DNA of 64,000 nucleotides, from positions 5,208,001-5,272,000 of the forward strand of contig OZ220684.1 in the NCBI GenBank assembly GCA_965116395.1, written 5' to 3'. This document shows, one piece after another, positions 35,382 through 43,442 of this stretch. Below the pieces are notes generated by a model. The model worked only from the letters and a program-made list of their open reading frames with translations, ran no database searches and had not been told where the DNA came from. Both the position numbers and the translations under genes were made by a program. Each line of letters begins with the position of its first letter. Position 1 is the stretch's first letter. Source of the DNA: Bin5 sp965116395 (GTDB lineage Bacteria; Chloroflexota; Anaerolineae; Caldilineales; Caldilineaceae).

Positions 35382-36539
35382 ATGAGCCTTGAACAGTTTG
35401 CCATTATCGAATCGACATTGCGGGAAGGAGAGCAGTTCGCGAATGCCTTCTTTGACAGCGGACAGAAGGTTGAAATCGCCCGGCTGCTGGATGCCTTCGG
35501 CGTCGAGTATCTGGAGTTAACATCGCCGGCTGCAAGCCCGCAGAGCCGCGCGGACTGCACGCGCATCGCCGAACTGGGGCTGCAGGCCAAACTGTTAACC
35601 CATACGCGCTGCCATATCGATGATGCCCGGCTCGCCGTCGACACGGGCGTGGACGGCATCGACGTTCTTTTCGGCACAAGCAGCTATCTGCGGGAATTCT
35701 CCCATGGCAAGTCGATCCGCCAGATCATCGACAGCGCGGTGCAGGTGATTGAGTTCATCAAGAGCCAGGGCCTGGAGGTGCGCTTCAGCAGCGAGGACTC
35801 ATTCCGGAGCGACCTAGTCGACCTGTTGACGGTCTACCGCGAGGTGGATCAGATTGGTGTGGACCGGGTGGGAATCGCTGACACTGTGGGTATCGCAACG
35901 CCGCTGCAGGTGCATGAGTTGGTGCGGACTTTGCGCGGGGTTGTCTCCTGCGACATTGAGTTTCACGGCCACGACGATACCGGCTGTGCGATCGCCAATT
36001 CCTACTGCGCACTGGCGGCCGGCGCCACCCATGTAGATACTTCAGTTCTCGGCATCGGCGAGCGTAACGGCATCACGCCGCTGGGCGGCCTTGTTGCCCG
36101 CATGTACGCACTTAACCCAGAACAGATCCGCGGCAAGTACAATCTGCCGATGTTGCGGGAGGTCGAAAACTTCGTCGCCGAGATCGTGGGCGTGGATGTG
36201 CCGTTTAACAACTACATCACCGGCTACACGGCATTCACGCACAAGGCCGGCATTCACGCCAAGGCGATCTTGAACAACCCCGACACTTACGAGATCCTGG
36301 ACCCGGCTGACTTCGGCTTGACTCGCTATTTGCACATTGCCCACCGCCTCACCGGCTGGAATGCGGTCAAGCAGCGGGCCGAGCAGCTGCAGCTGGACCT
36401 GACCGATCCGCAGGTGAAAGAGGTGACCGCGCATATCAAGACCGAGGCCGACCAGCGCAAACTCAGCCTCGATGACGTCGATGTACTGCTGCGAGAATAT
36501 CATAGCCGCGCCGTGACAGTTGCGACGCCGCCGGCGTAA
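35382..36539 (+). CDS. Homocitrate synthase (alpha-aminoadipate lysine pathway)
   Basis: A 385-residue DRE-TIM metallolyase. Substrate residues of homocitrate synthases are visible: STLREGEQFANAFF (Arg and Glu), LLTHTRCHIDDA (the His that recognises 2-oxoglutarate), EFHGHDDTGCAIAN (metal HxH) and GIGERNGITPLGG. The whole protein follows the fungal LYS20/Thermus type (FNNYITGYTAFTHKAGIHAKAILNNP, RLTGWNAVK), not the LeuA or NifV type, and it lacks the LeuA regulatory domain. It condenses acetyl-CoA with 2-oxoglutarate and is the feedback-controlled entry step. It is first in the operon with lysT (5-base gap) and lysU. Confidence 0.92.
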   Translation: MSLEQFAIIESTLREGEQFANAFFDSGQKVEIARLLDAFGVEYLELTSPAASPQSRADCTRIAELGLQAKLLTHTRCHIDDARLAVDTGVDGIDVLFGTSSYLREFSHGKSIRQIIDSAVQVIEFIKSQGLEVRFSSEDSFRSDLVDLLTVYREVDQIGVDRVGIADTVGIATPLQVHELVRTLRGVVSCDIEFHGHDDTGCAIANSYCALAAGATHVDTSVLGIGERNGITPLGGLVARMYALNPEQIRGKYNLPMLREVENFVAEIVGVDVPFNNYITGYTAFTHKAGIHAKAILNNPDTYEILDPADFGLTRYLHIAHRLTGWNAVKQRAEQLQLDLTDPQVKEVTAHIKTEADQRKLSLDDVDVLLREYHSRAVTVATPPA

Positions 36540-36544
36540 GAGGT

Positions 36545-37918
36545 ATGACGATGAACCAGGAGTCTCGTCTCGTTCAGTTGGGGCAGCCGGCCGGGGAACA
36601 AGGTCCGTCGCCACAGACGTTCGCGCAGAAGGCGCTTGCAAGAGCGGCCGGCCTCGACAAGGTCGAAGTCGGCGCGGTCGTGGACGTGCGCCCTGACATT
36701 GTTTTGAGCCACGATAATACGGCCGCTATCCGGGAAATCTGGCTACAGTTCGGCCTGGGCAAAGTAGTGATCCCGGAAAAGCTGGCGATCACGCTCGACC
36801 ATGCGGTGCCGGCGCCGACAACGCGCCACGCGCAGAATCACGCTGAGATTCGCCGTTTCGTAGAGGAGCAGGGCGTCAGGCATTTCTTTGAAGTCGGACG
36901 TGGTATTTGTCACCAGGTTCTGAGCGAGGAAGGGCTGGTGCTTCCGGGGCAGTTGATCCTCGGGGCGGACAGCCACACGCCGCATTTCGGTTGGCTCGGA
37001 GCCTTCGGCGCGGGGATTGGGCGCAGCGAAGTAGCAGCTCTGTGGGCGACCGGCGAGTTGTGGTTGCGCGTGCCCGAGTCGATTCACATCATCCTCGATG
37101 GGGAGCTGCCAGCCGGCGTGACGGCCAAAGATTTCGCGCTGCGTATAATTGGCGATTGGGGCGCGGACGGGGGCCTTTACGCTTCTGTCGAATTCAGCGG
37201 CAGCGGGGTAGCGGCGATGAGCATCGACTCACGCATGGCTTTGGCCAACATGATGGCGGAGTTTGGCGCCAAATCGTCATTCATCCGGCCGGACGACAGG
37301 ACATTGGCCTACCTAGAATCGGCACTGGAGCGAAGAAGGGCCCGGGCAATGCGTGGCAGGGGAACAGAGGGATTTCAATCTGACGTTGCACATTCTCTTC
37401 TTTTGCCCGACGAGAGTGCCGCCTACCACGAGACCTTTCGTTACAGCGCGGACGAACTGGAGCCGACAGTGGCCTGCCCACACACGGTCGACAACGTTTC
37501 GCCGCTGTCAGCAGTAGCGGGGATTCAGGTGCAACAGGCCTTCATCGGCACTTGCACGAACGGGCGCCTTGAGGACCTAGCCGCGGCGGCAGAGGTGTTG
37601 CAAGGGCGCCGCGTAGCAAATGGCACGCGCCTGTTGGTCATTCCTGCTTCAAGCCTGGTGTTGGAGGAGGCCATGCGGCACGGCTACATTCAGACGCTGG
37701 TCGCGGCCGGCGCATCGATCGGTACACCTGGCTGCGGCCCCTGCATGGGCAACCATATGGGTGTGCCGGCAACTGGAGAGGTGACGATTTCCAGCGCAAA
37801 CCGCAATTTTCGCGGGCGAATGGGCACGACTGAAGCGGAAATATACCTGGCGAGCCCGGCGGTGGTGGCAGCTTCGGCAGTTGCCGGCAGGATTGCCGAC
37901 CCGAGAAGCATTGCCTGA
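36545..37918 (+). CDS. lysT: Homoaconitase large subunit
   Basis: A 457-residue aconitase-superfamily large subunit. The three [4Fe-4S] cysteines are seen in FIGTCTNGR and GCGPCMGNH; GADSHTPHFGWLGAFGAGIG and SSANRNFRGRMG are further aconitase signatures. In this context it converts homocitrate to homoisocitrate by way of cis-homoaconitate together with LysU. By sequence alone it could be the LeuC of leucine synthesis, and some relatives do both jobs, but its place directly after homocitrate synthase favours lysine. Two in-frame ATGs six bases apart are possible starts. Confidence 0.87.
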   Translation: MTMNQESRLVQLGQPAGEQGPSPQTFAQKALARAAGLDKVEVGAVVDVRPDIVLSHDNTAAIREIWLQFGLGKVVIPEKLAITLDHAVPAPTTRHAQNHAEIRRFVEEQGVRHFFEVGRGICHQVLSEEGLVLPGQLILGADSHTPHFGWLGAFGAGIGRSEVAALWATGELWLRVPESIHIILDGELPAGVTAKDFALRIIGDWGADGGLYASVEFSGSGVAAMSIDSRMALANMMAEFGAKSSFIRPDDRTLAYLESALERRRARAMRGRGTEGFQSDVAHSLLLPDESAAYHETFRYSADELEPTVACPHTVDNVSPLSAVAGIQVQQAFIGTCTNGRLEDLAAAAEVLQGRRVANGTRLLVIPASSLVLEEAMRHGYIQTLVAAGASIGTPGCGPCMGNHMGVPATGEVTISSANRNFRGRMGTTEAEIYLASPAVVAASAVAGRIADPRSIA

Positions 37919-38004
37919 ACCCGGCTGCGAGAACCGAGTGCTGGCTATACTATTCCCGCAGCTTTTTGTACGCCTGACATTTTGGCGCGACGGACGGAGG
38001 AATC

Positions 38005-38511
38005 GTGGAGATTCAAGGCAAGGCCTGGAAGTACGGCGATAACATCAATACGGATGTGCTGTTTCCGGGCAAGTACACTTATACGGTTAAAGGGCGGGAG
38101 GATATTGCCAGCCATGCGTTGGAAGACCTGGACCCGACCTTTGCGCCGAATGTGCGGAGCGGCGACGTGATCATTGGCGGCCGCAATTTCGGTTGCGGCT
38201 CCAGCCGCGAACAGGCGGCGACCTGTCTGGTTTACAACGGCGTGGGCGCCGTCATTGCGGAGAGTTTTTCCCGCATATTCTACCGCAACGCGATTAACAA
38301 CGGTTTGTTGGCCATCGTCTGCCCGGATGCCGTGCAGGCGATACGCGGGCAGGAGATTGTCATGGTGGACCGAGAGCGGCGGGTGATTGAGAGCGTGGGC
38401 GGCCGCTTTGACTTTCCCGCTTTGAGCGCGACCGTCCAGGAGATTCTGGAAGCGGGCGGGCTGGTGGAGCAGGTCAAGCGACGGCTGGCGGCTGACAGTC
38501 CATCTGCCTGA
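38005..38511 (+). CDS. lysU: Homoaconitase small subunit
   Basis: A 168-residue swivelling-domain subunit with GTG start and GGAGG 4 bases upstream. VIIGGRNFGCGSSREQA is the conserved small-subunit motif, and GDNINTDVLFPGKYTYTV contains the loop that discriminates between homologous substrates (isopropylmalate, homocitrate). It pairs with LysT. An 86-base gap separates the two genes without a visible terminator, so they are probably one transcript. Confidence 0.87.
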   Translation: MEIQGKAWKYGDNINTDVLFPGKYTYTVKGREDIASHALEDLDPTFAPNVRSGDVIIGGRNFGCGSSREQAATCLVYNGVGAVIAESFSRIFYRNAINNGLLAIVCPDAVQAIRGQEIVMVDRERRVIESVGGRFDFPALSATVQEILEAGGLVEQVKRRLAADSPSA

Positions 38512-38556
38512 CGAGGCCAGAATGCCTGCCGACAGTCTGGGAGCAAGATAGGAGCG

Positions 38557-39018
38557 ATGCCGGCGCGTTTGTTGGCGCGATTTCTGCACTCAGTACAGCG
38601 GCTACGCTGGCGCTTATTCCGACCGCTTACTGTTGGAGTCCGGCTGCTGGCCATTGAGAACGGGAAGGTTCTTCTCGTCAGGCACACCTACATGGATGGA
38701 TGGTACTTGCCTGGCGGCGGCGTGCAGACGGGCGAAACTTTGCCCGACGCGATGAGACGTGAAGCTGTCGAAGAGGCCGGAGCGGTTTTGCACGATCTGA
38801 AGCTGTTTGGCGTCTACAGCAGTTTCTTTGAAGGCAAGAGCGATCATATCGTCGTCTTTGTCAGTGAAGACTTTACATGGCGGCGCACTGCTAGCAGGGA
38901 AATCGAGAACGTCGACTGTTTTCCGGTGGACGGACTGCCTGAAACGACTTCGCCTGGCACGCGCAGGAGAATCGCCGAGTACGCCGCCGGTGCAAGGAAT
39001 GTGTCGGCACCCTGGTAA
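38557..39018 (+). CDS. Nudix hydrolase
   Basis: A 153-residue Nudix protein. The Nudix box is complete: GGGVQTGETLPDAMRREAVEEAG fits Gx5Ex7REUxEExGU. A basic N-terminal stretch (RFLHSVQRLRWRLFRP) precedes the core, which might touch membranes or RNA. Members cleave nucleoside diphosphate derivatives. It lies 45 bases after lysU on the same strand, so it is probably co-transcribed, but a role in lysine synthesis is not known. Confidence 0.87.
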   Translation: MPARLLARFLHSVQRLRWRLFRPLTVGVRLLAIENGKVLLVRHTYMDGWYLPGGGVQTGETLPDAMRREAVEEAGAVLHDLKLFGVYSSFFEGKSDHIVVFVSEDFTWRRTASREIENVDCFPVDGLPETTSPGTRRRIAEYAAGARNVSAPW

Positions 39019-39537
39019 TCAACTGTCAATTGGAACTAATAGAGTGAAGGTAGCTACTTAGCGACAGAAGATGACCAGCCAGTCATCCTTGGAACCATTC
39101 AGTTTCCTGGTGACGCAACTGGTGTACAGCGGTCGCCATGCTCGCCAGAGGACACGTTGCGAAGAATGCACACGGTCGGTGAGGGATGTTTTTGTAGGGG
39201 GGCGTTGCGGGGGCGCGGAACTGCAGGGGTCAGGGGTCAGGGGTCAGTAACTTCTGCGGTTGGAGGTCGGTGGGTTGAGGCGGCAAGTGGGGGAGTAGAC
39301 TCCGTTCGCCAGATACGATGCTGGGGAAGAGTAAACACGGTCGGTGAGGGATGGTTTTGTAGGGGGGCGTTGCGGGGGCGCAGCCCCTGCACAAGGGAGG
39401 GCGCTTGCGCCCGACCGCCCAAATGGCAGTCATGAGGAGAGAAAAAACGAGTGCTCGCCTCGTTCAGGGTTGGGAATGGGTTGCGGCTGAGAAATTCCGA
39501 GTGAGTTGTAAATTCATATCACATCAGGAGAGGAAGA
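39019..39537. repeat. Intergenic gap with two 46-bp direct repeats
   Basis: This gap splits the lysine genes. CACGGTCGGTGAGGGATG and the following 28 bases (to GGGGGCGC) occur at 39171-39216 and again at 39336-39381 with one difference near the middle. The second copy runs on into CAGCCCCTGC, which can fold back on the GGGGGCG run. Between them is a GGGGTCAGGGGTCA run. No supportable gene; a separate promoter for lysW is possible but not evident. Confidence 0.7.
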
Positions 39538-39723
39538 ATGGCAGTACAGACTATTACGGCGGTGGCAGAGTGCCCAGAATGCTTCGGCGAGGTCGAACTC
39601 AGTGACGTGATGCAGAATGAGATCGTCCAGTGCGGCGAGTGCGGCATTGACCTGGAGGTGGTTGGATTGGACCCGGTAGCGCTGGAGATGGCGCCAGAAG
39701 AAGACGAAGACTGGGGAGAATAG
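39538..39723 (+). CDS. lysW: LysW amino-group carrier protein
   Basis: A 61-residue acidic carrier. Two zinc knuckles are visible (CPEC at 12-15 and CGEC at 32-35), and the protein ends EDEDWGE, the conserved C-terminal motif whose last Glu is joined to the alpha-amino group of alpha-aminoadipate by LysX. It shields the intermediate during reduction and transamination. GGAGAGGA lies before the ATG, and lysX follows with a 5-base gap. The start and the stop are both fixed by the motif positions. Confidence 0.95.
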   Translation: MAVQTITAVAECPECFGEVELSDVMQNEIVQCGECGIDLEVVGLDPVALEMAPEEDEDWGE

Positions 39724-39728
39724 GAATT

Positions 39729-40610
39729 ATGCGTGTTGGTATCCTCTACAGCCGCGTGCGCGCGGAGGAGAAGCTGTTGTTCGAAGAGTTCCAGCAGAGG
39801 GGCGCTGAGTTCGACCTGATCGACGATCGCAAGCTGGTATTCGATATCTCCGGCGGCGAGGATTTGATGGCCACGTATGACGATTACGATGTGATTGTCG
39901 AGCGCTGCATCCATCATGGGCGGGCGTTGGTCAGCTTGCGAATTCTCAACGATCGTGAGATTCCTACCGTTAATTCAGTGCAGGTGGCCGACGTGTGTGG
40001 TGACAAAATGCAGACCACGAGTGCACTGACGGCGGCCGGCGTCCCCTCGCCCCGCACGATGGTGGCTTTTACTGCGGAGAGTGCGCTCGAGGCGATGGAG
40101 GAGCTGGGCTATCCTGTCGTGATGAAACCGTCGATCGGTTCCTGGGGGCGGTTGTTGAGCAAGATCAACGACCGCGAGGCGGCCGAAACAGTTCTGGAAC
40201 ACAAAGAGGTGTTGGGCACCTATCATCACAGCATCTTTTACATCCAGGAATATGTCGAGAAGCCGCAACGGGATATCCGTGCCTTCACCGTAGGCAGCGA
40301 GACGATCTGCGCTATTTACCGCGACTCGCCCCACTGGATAACGAACACGGCGCGCGGCGGGCAGGCGTCAGTATGTCCTGTGACGCCGGAGTTGAATGAC
40401 ATTTGCGTGCGAGCCGCCAAAGCGGTCGGCGGCGGCTGTGTCGCGATTGACGTGCTCGAAGATCCGGACCGGGGGCTGCTGGTAAACGAGGTCAACTACA
40501 CGATGGAGTTTCGCAACAGCGTGCAACCCACCGGCGTGAACATTCCGGGCCGGATCGCCGATTTTGCTTTGCGAGTGGGTCGCGATGGCTGGCAGGCGGC
40601 CAATAACTGA
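39729..40610 (+). CDS. lysX: LysW-alpha-aminoadipate ligase (LysX, ATP-grasp)
   Basis: A 293-residue ATP-grasp enzyme of the RimK-like LysX/ArgX group. The start MRVGILYSRVRAEEKLL is typical. ATP-grasp features are VVMKPSIGSWGR (glycine-rich loop lysine), FYIQEYVEKPQRDIRAF, and LLVNEVNYTMEFRNS with the metal-binding Glu/Asn pair. It uses ATP to join alpha-aminoadipate (or glutamate, if dual ArgX type) to the LysW C-terminus. Immediately follows lysW and precedes lysY. Confidence 0.93.
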   Translation: MRVGILYSRVRAEEKLLFEEFQQRGAEFDLIDDRKLVFDISGGEDLMATYDDYDVIVERCIHHGRALVSLRILNDREIPTVNSVQVADVCGDKMQTTSALTAAGVPSPRTMVAFTAESALEAMEELGYPVVMKPSIGSWGRLLSKINDREAAETVLEHKEVLGTYHHSIFYIQEYVEKPQRDIRAFTVGSETICAIYRDSPHWITNTARGGQASVCPVTPELNDICVRAAKAVGGGCVAIDVLEDPDRGLLVNEVNYTMEFRNSVQPTGVNIPGRIADFALRVGRDGWQAANN

Positions 40611-40650
40611 CGCGGCGGCAGCGAGTAACACCAACTAAGAGAAGTGAGAA

Positions 40651-41748
40651 GTGAGAAATCAGATCGTGACGGAAGCAAGATCAAGCCGCAACATTTCAGT
40701 CTCCATCCTTGGCGCCAGCGGATATGCCGGCGGCGAGTTGTTGCGGCTTCTGCTGGACCATCCCTTCGTTGACTTGGCGCAGGTGACGAGCGAGCGCAAT
40801 GCCGGCTCTTTCGTTCATTTTACGCATCCGAATCTGCGCGGGCGGACGAAACTTAAGTTTGTCAGTGCGTCCGAGCTGGCGCCGTGCGACCTGCTGGTGG
40901 TGGGGTTACCTCACGGCGGCGCGATGGGCCGCATCGCCGAATTCACTGAGCTAGCCGGTCGCGTCGTCGACATGAGCGCGGACTTCCGCCTGCAAGATCC
41001 GCAGGCGTACGTGGACTGGTACGGCAAGGAGCACACCGCGCCGGACTGGCTGGGCAGATTTGTCTATGGTCTTCCGGAACTGTTCCGCGAGAAGATCCGC
41101 GGGGCTCGCTATGTGAGCGGGGTTGGCTGCAACGCTACCGCCAGCACGCTGGCTGTTTGGCCGCTGTTCGCGGCAGGGCTAGCAGACCCGCAGCGGGATT
41201 TGATCTGTGAGGTCAAGGTCGGCAGCAGTGAGGGCGGCAACCGTTCCGGGGACGCAACGCACCACCCGGAAAGGGCGCGGGCGATGCGCAGTTTTGCTCC
41301 TACCGGTCACCGCCACACTGCGGAACTGCTGCAGGCGCTGGCGCAGGCGGATGCGGACGACTATGCCGGTGTGGACGCGCACATGAGCGCGACCGCCGTT
41401 GACAATGTGCGTGGTGTCCTGGCGACGGCCCATGTTTTCGTCAAAGAGGGCGTCAGCGAGCGCGACCTGTGGCGGGCCTACAGGCAGACCTACCGCGGCG
41501 AGCCGTTCGTGCGCATCGTCAAGGAGAAGACCGGCATCTACCGCTACCCGGAGCCTAAGATCCTCACTGGCACCAACTACGCCGACGTTGGCTTCGAGCT
41601 GGACGAGCGCACCGGACGCGTAGTTGCGCTGTGCGCGATTGACAACCTGGTCAAGGGCGCGGCCGGCAGCGCTTTGCAGAGCATTAATCTGATGTGCGGC
41701 TGGGAAGAGTCGACCGGTTTGGGCTTTTCAGGGCTGCATCCGATTTAG
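40651..41748 (+). CDS. lysY: LysW-aminoadipyl-phosphate reductase (LysY, ArgC family)
   Basis: A 365-residue ArgC/LysY reductase. NADPH-binding VSILGASGYAGGELLRLL, catalytic Cys in SGVGCNATAS, and the paired catalytic His in PTGHRHTAE are visible. LPHGGAMG and GTNYADVGF are family hallmarks. With the neighbouring lysWX it reduces the phosphorylated aminoadipate held on LysW; ArgC activity for arginine is also possible in organisms with one enzyme for both. The kinase (LysZ), aminotransferase (LysJ) and hydrolase (LysK) are not in this window. The frame opens with GTG at 40651, and an in-frame GTG at 40666 is an alternative. Confidence 0.9.
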   Translation: MRNQIVTEARSSRNISVSILGASGYAGGELLRLLLDHPFVDLAQVTSERNAGSFVHFTHPNLRGRTKLKFVSASELAPCDLLVVGLPHGGAMGRIAEFTELAGRVVDMSADFRLQDPQAYVDWYGKEHTAPDWLGRFVYGLPELFREKIRGARYVSGVGCNATASTLAVWPLFAAGLADPQRDLICEVKVGSSEGGNRSGDATHHPERARAMRSFAPTGHRHTAELLQALAQADADDYAGVDAHMSATAVDNVRGVLATAHVFVKEGVSERDLWRAYRQTYRGEPFVRIVKEKTGIYRYPEPKILTGTNYADVGFELDERTGRVVALCAIDNLVKGAAGSALQSINLMCGWEESTGLGFSGLHPI

Positions 41749-41926
41749 CGGTAGTCGGCACTTGACATGCAGTAGCTTCGCTGCTGGTGCGACAGAGCAG
41801 GCATATGCTTACGTCGCTTCGTAGAGTCTCAGTGAGAAGCAACACAGTCAGCCGTCCTGATAGAAGGGGAGAAGTGGGGAAAATCGGCACTTCGCAATTT
41901 GTTTGCTTGCAGTCACGGAAGGTCTG

Positions 41927-42454
41927 ATGACGCGTCAAGGATCTTTCTTCTCCATTCTGTGGACGCCCAGCCGGCGGCGGGTCAAGATGGCGTTCGACCT
42001 AGAATCGGACACTGCCGCGCAACGCCTCAGTGAAGCGCTGAACGCCAGCGGTGAGGTAACTGGAAGGGTGGTTGGGGGCGGTGTCAAAGTCGGACGCCAT
42101 CCCAGCCGGACAAGGCAGAGAGGGGCGTTCGCCACCGTCTTCTACGGATTCGTTCAGGATGAAGGAGATTGCAGCAGCCTGGAGGGTCACTTCCAGCTTC
42201 ATCCGGTTGGACGGCTGTTTGTCGCGGCATGGATAGTGTTGTCCACCTTGTTGGCGCTGGCGCTACTGTTCGCCGGGGCTTTGCGGGCCAGCCAGGAAAG
42301 TACTGCCCAGGACGCGCTTCCCTTTCTTTTCCCTGTGGTCTTGCCGTTTCTAGGGTTGGGTCTGGCACAGTGGCAGCGCAGGCGGGGCCGGCGGGATGAA
42401 GCAGCCATACGCGGCTGGCTTGAGAGTTTGAAGAGCGGCAGAGACACTCTCTGA
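41927..42454 (+). CDS. Membrane protein of unknown function
   Basis: A 175-residue protein with two predicted membrane helices (LFVAAWIVLSTLLALALLFAG and ALPFLFPVVLPFLGLGLAQW) after a soluble N-terminal half of about 95 residues. GGAAGG precedes ATG 41927, which I prefer to the frame's TTG 24 bases earlier. The family is not recognised. The soluble part (GYGF-type VFYGFVQDEGDCSSLEGHF) might be a small beta domain. A basic C-terminal tail follows the second helix. Confidence 0.65.
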   Translation: MTRQGSFFSILWTPSRRRVKMAFDLESDTAAQRLSEALNASGEVTGRVVGGGVKVGRHPSRTRQRGAFATVFYGFVQDEGDCSSLEGHFQLHPVGRLFVAAWIVLSTLLALALLFAGALRASQESTAQDALPFLFPVVLPFLGLGLAQWQRRRGRRDEAAIRGWLESLKSGRDTL

Positions 42455-42550
42455 CGGCTCAGACACAGAGCAAGTCCGAACGGAGAGAATTCACGGTTTT
42501 CTAGTCGAGACTGCTGACCGACCAGTCAGCGTCGGAAGAGGAGAGCAACC

Positions 42551-43096
42551 ATGTCGACCGTAACCCACATGAAAATGGAAGAACTGGAACAGAGTCTGGA
42601 CGAGATCCGGAGTGCACCCAAGACCAAGGGCAGATTGGAACTCATTGTCAGGCGTCCGCGCTCGGGTGAGCGGGAAGTCGTCGATGAGGCTGAGTTGTCT
42701 GTTGCCGAAGGACTCGTCGGTGATAACTGGAGCACACGAACACCGGGCGCCACGTTGGAACCAGAGCGTCAGCTAACGATCATGAATGCCCGCGTTGCCG
42801 GTCTACTGGCGCAGGATGCGGGCCGCTGGGAGCTATTCGGCGATCAGCTCTACATGGATTTCGAACTAAGCGAAGAGAACCTGCCAAACGGCACCCGTCT
42901 GGCCCTTGGCGATGCGATCATCGAAGTGACGCCGATCGACCATACCGGCTGCAAGAAATTTGCCGAGCGCTTCGGTGTCGACGCCGTAAAATTCGTGAGT
43001 ACGCCGGTTGGTAGAGAACTGCGTTTGCGCGGCATGTACGCAAAAGTTGTCCAGCCTGGCCGCATCCGCTCCGGGGACACGGTGCGTAGGCTCTGA
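42551..43096 (+). CDS. MOSC domain protein
   Basis: A 181-residue MOSC-fold protein. GLVGDNWSTRTPG, RQLTIMNARVAGLL, LYMDFELSEENLPNGTRLALGDAIIEVTPID and HTGCKKFAERFG match the MOSC core, with the conserved Cys in HTGCKKF that binds sulfur or molybdenum cofactor. RLRGMYAKVVQPGRIRSGDTV closes the domain. Members hand sulfur to molybdenum cofactors or detoxify N-hydroxylated bases. It has a clear GGAGAG ribosome-binding site and no partner gene. Confidence 0.9.
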   Translation: MSTVTHMKMEELEQSLDEIRSAPKTKGRLELIVRRPRSGEREVVDEAELSVAEGLVGDNWSTRTPGATLEPERQLTIMNARVAGLLAQDAGRWELFGDQLYMDFELSEENLPNGTRLALGDAIIEVTPIDHTGCKKFAERFGVDAVKFVSTPVGRELRLRGMYAKVVQPGRIRSGDTVRRL

Positions 43097-43442
43097 CCCT
43101 ATTTGTCCCGACATAACCGGTGCGCGCATATCGTTTGGGATGGCTCCTGCGCGCCATTGAGGGAAATGTCGCGTCTTGCGGGAGGAAGCCCTCGCCTTCC
43201 CCTGCTTCAATAATTCATGCCCTCGTACCCTCTTGTGGGTCTCCTCACTAAATTTGTATCCACTCAGACATTGGCACAGTTTGCCTCATTCCAAGTGGCT
43301 GGTCGTGCCTGTCGCATGCGTCCGCCGCCTTTCAAATAGAAGTGAAATTTGTCTCTGTGGCGGGGCAGTAAGCCCAGAATCAGGAGTGTGGTACAATAGA
43401 TGCGCCGATAATCCTGCACCCTTACTAAACCGGATTTGAAGA
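43097..43442. other. Intergenic region before the ABC exporter genes
   Basis: A 346-base gap. A TACAAT at 43392-43397 could be the -10 box for the exporter operon, but no matching -35 box is visible. Nothing else is recognised. Confidence 0.45.

Noticed and set aside
38005..38511. LeuC/LeuD assignment for the aconitase-family pair
   Set aside because: Sequence alone does not exclude it, but location behind homocitrate synthase and upstream of LysW genes favours LysT/LysU; a dual role remains possible.
39157..39435. 92-codon ORF in the lysine gap
   Set aside because: It is made of the two 46-bp repeats translated in frame and has no ribosome-binding site.
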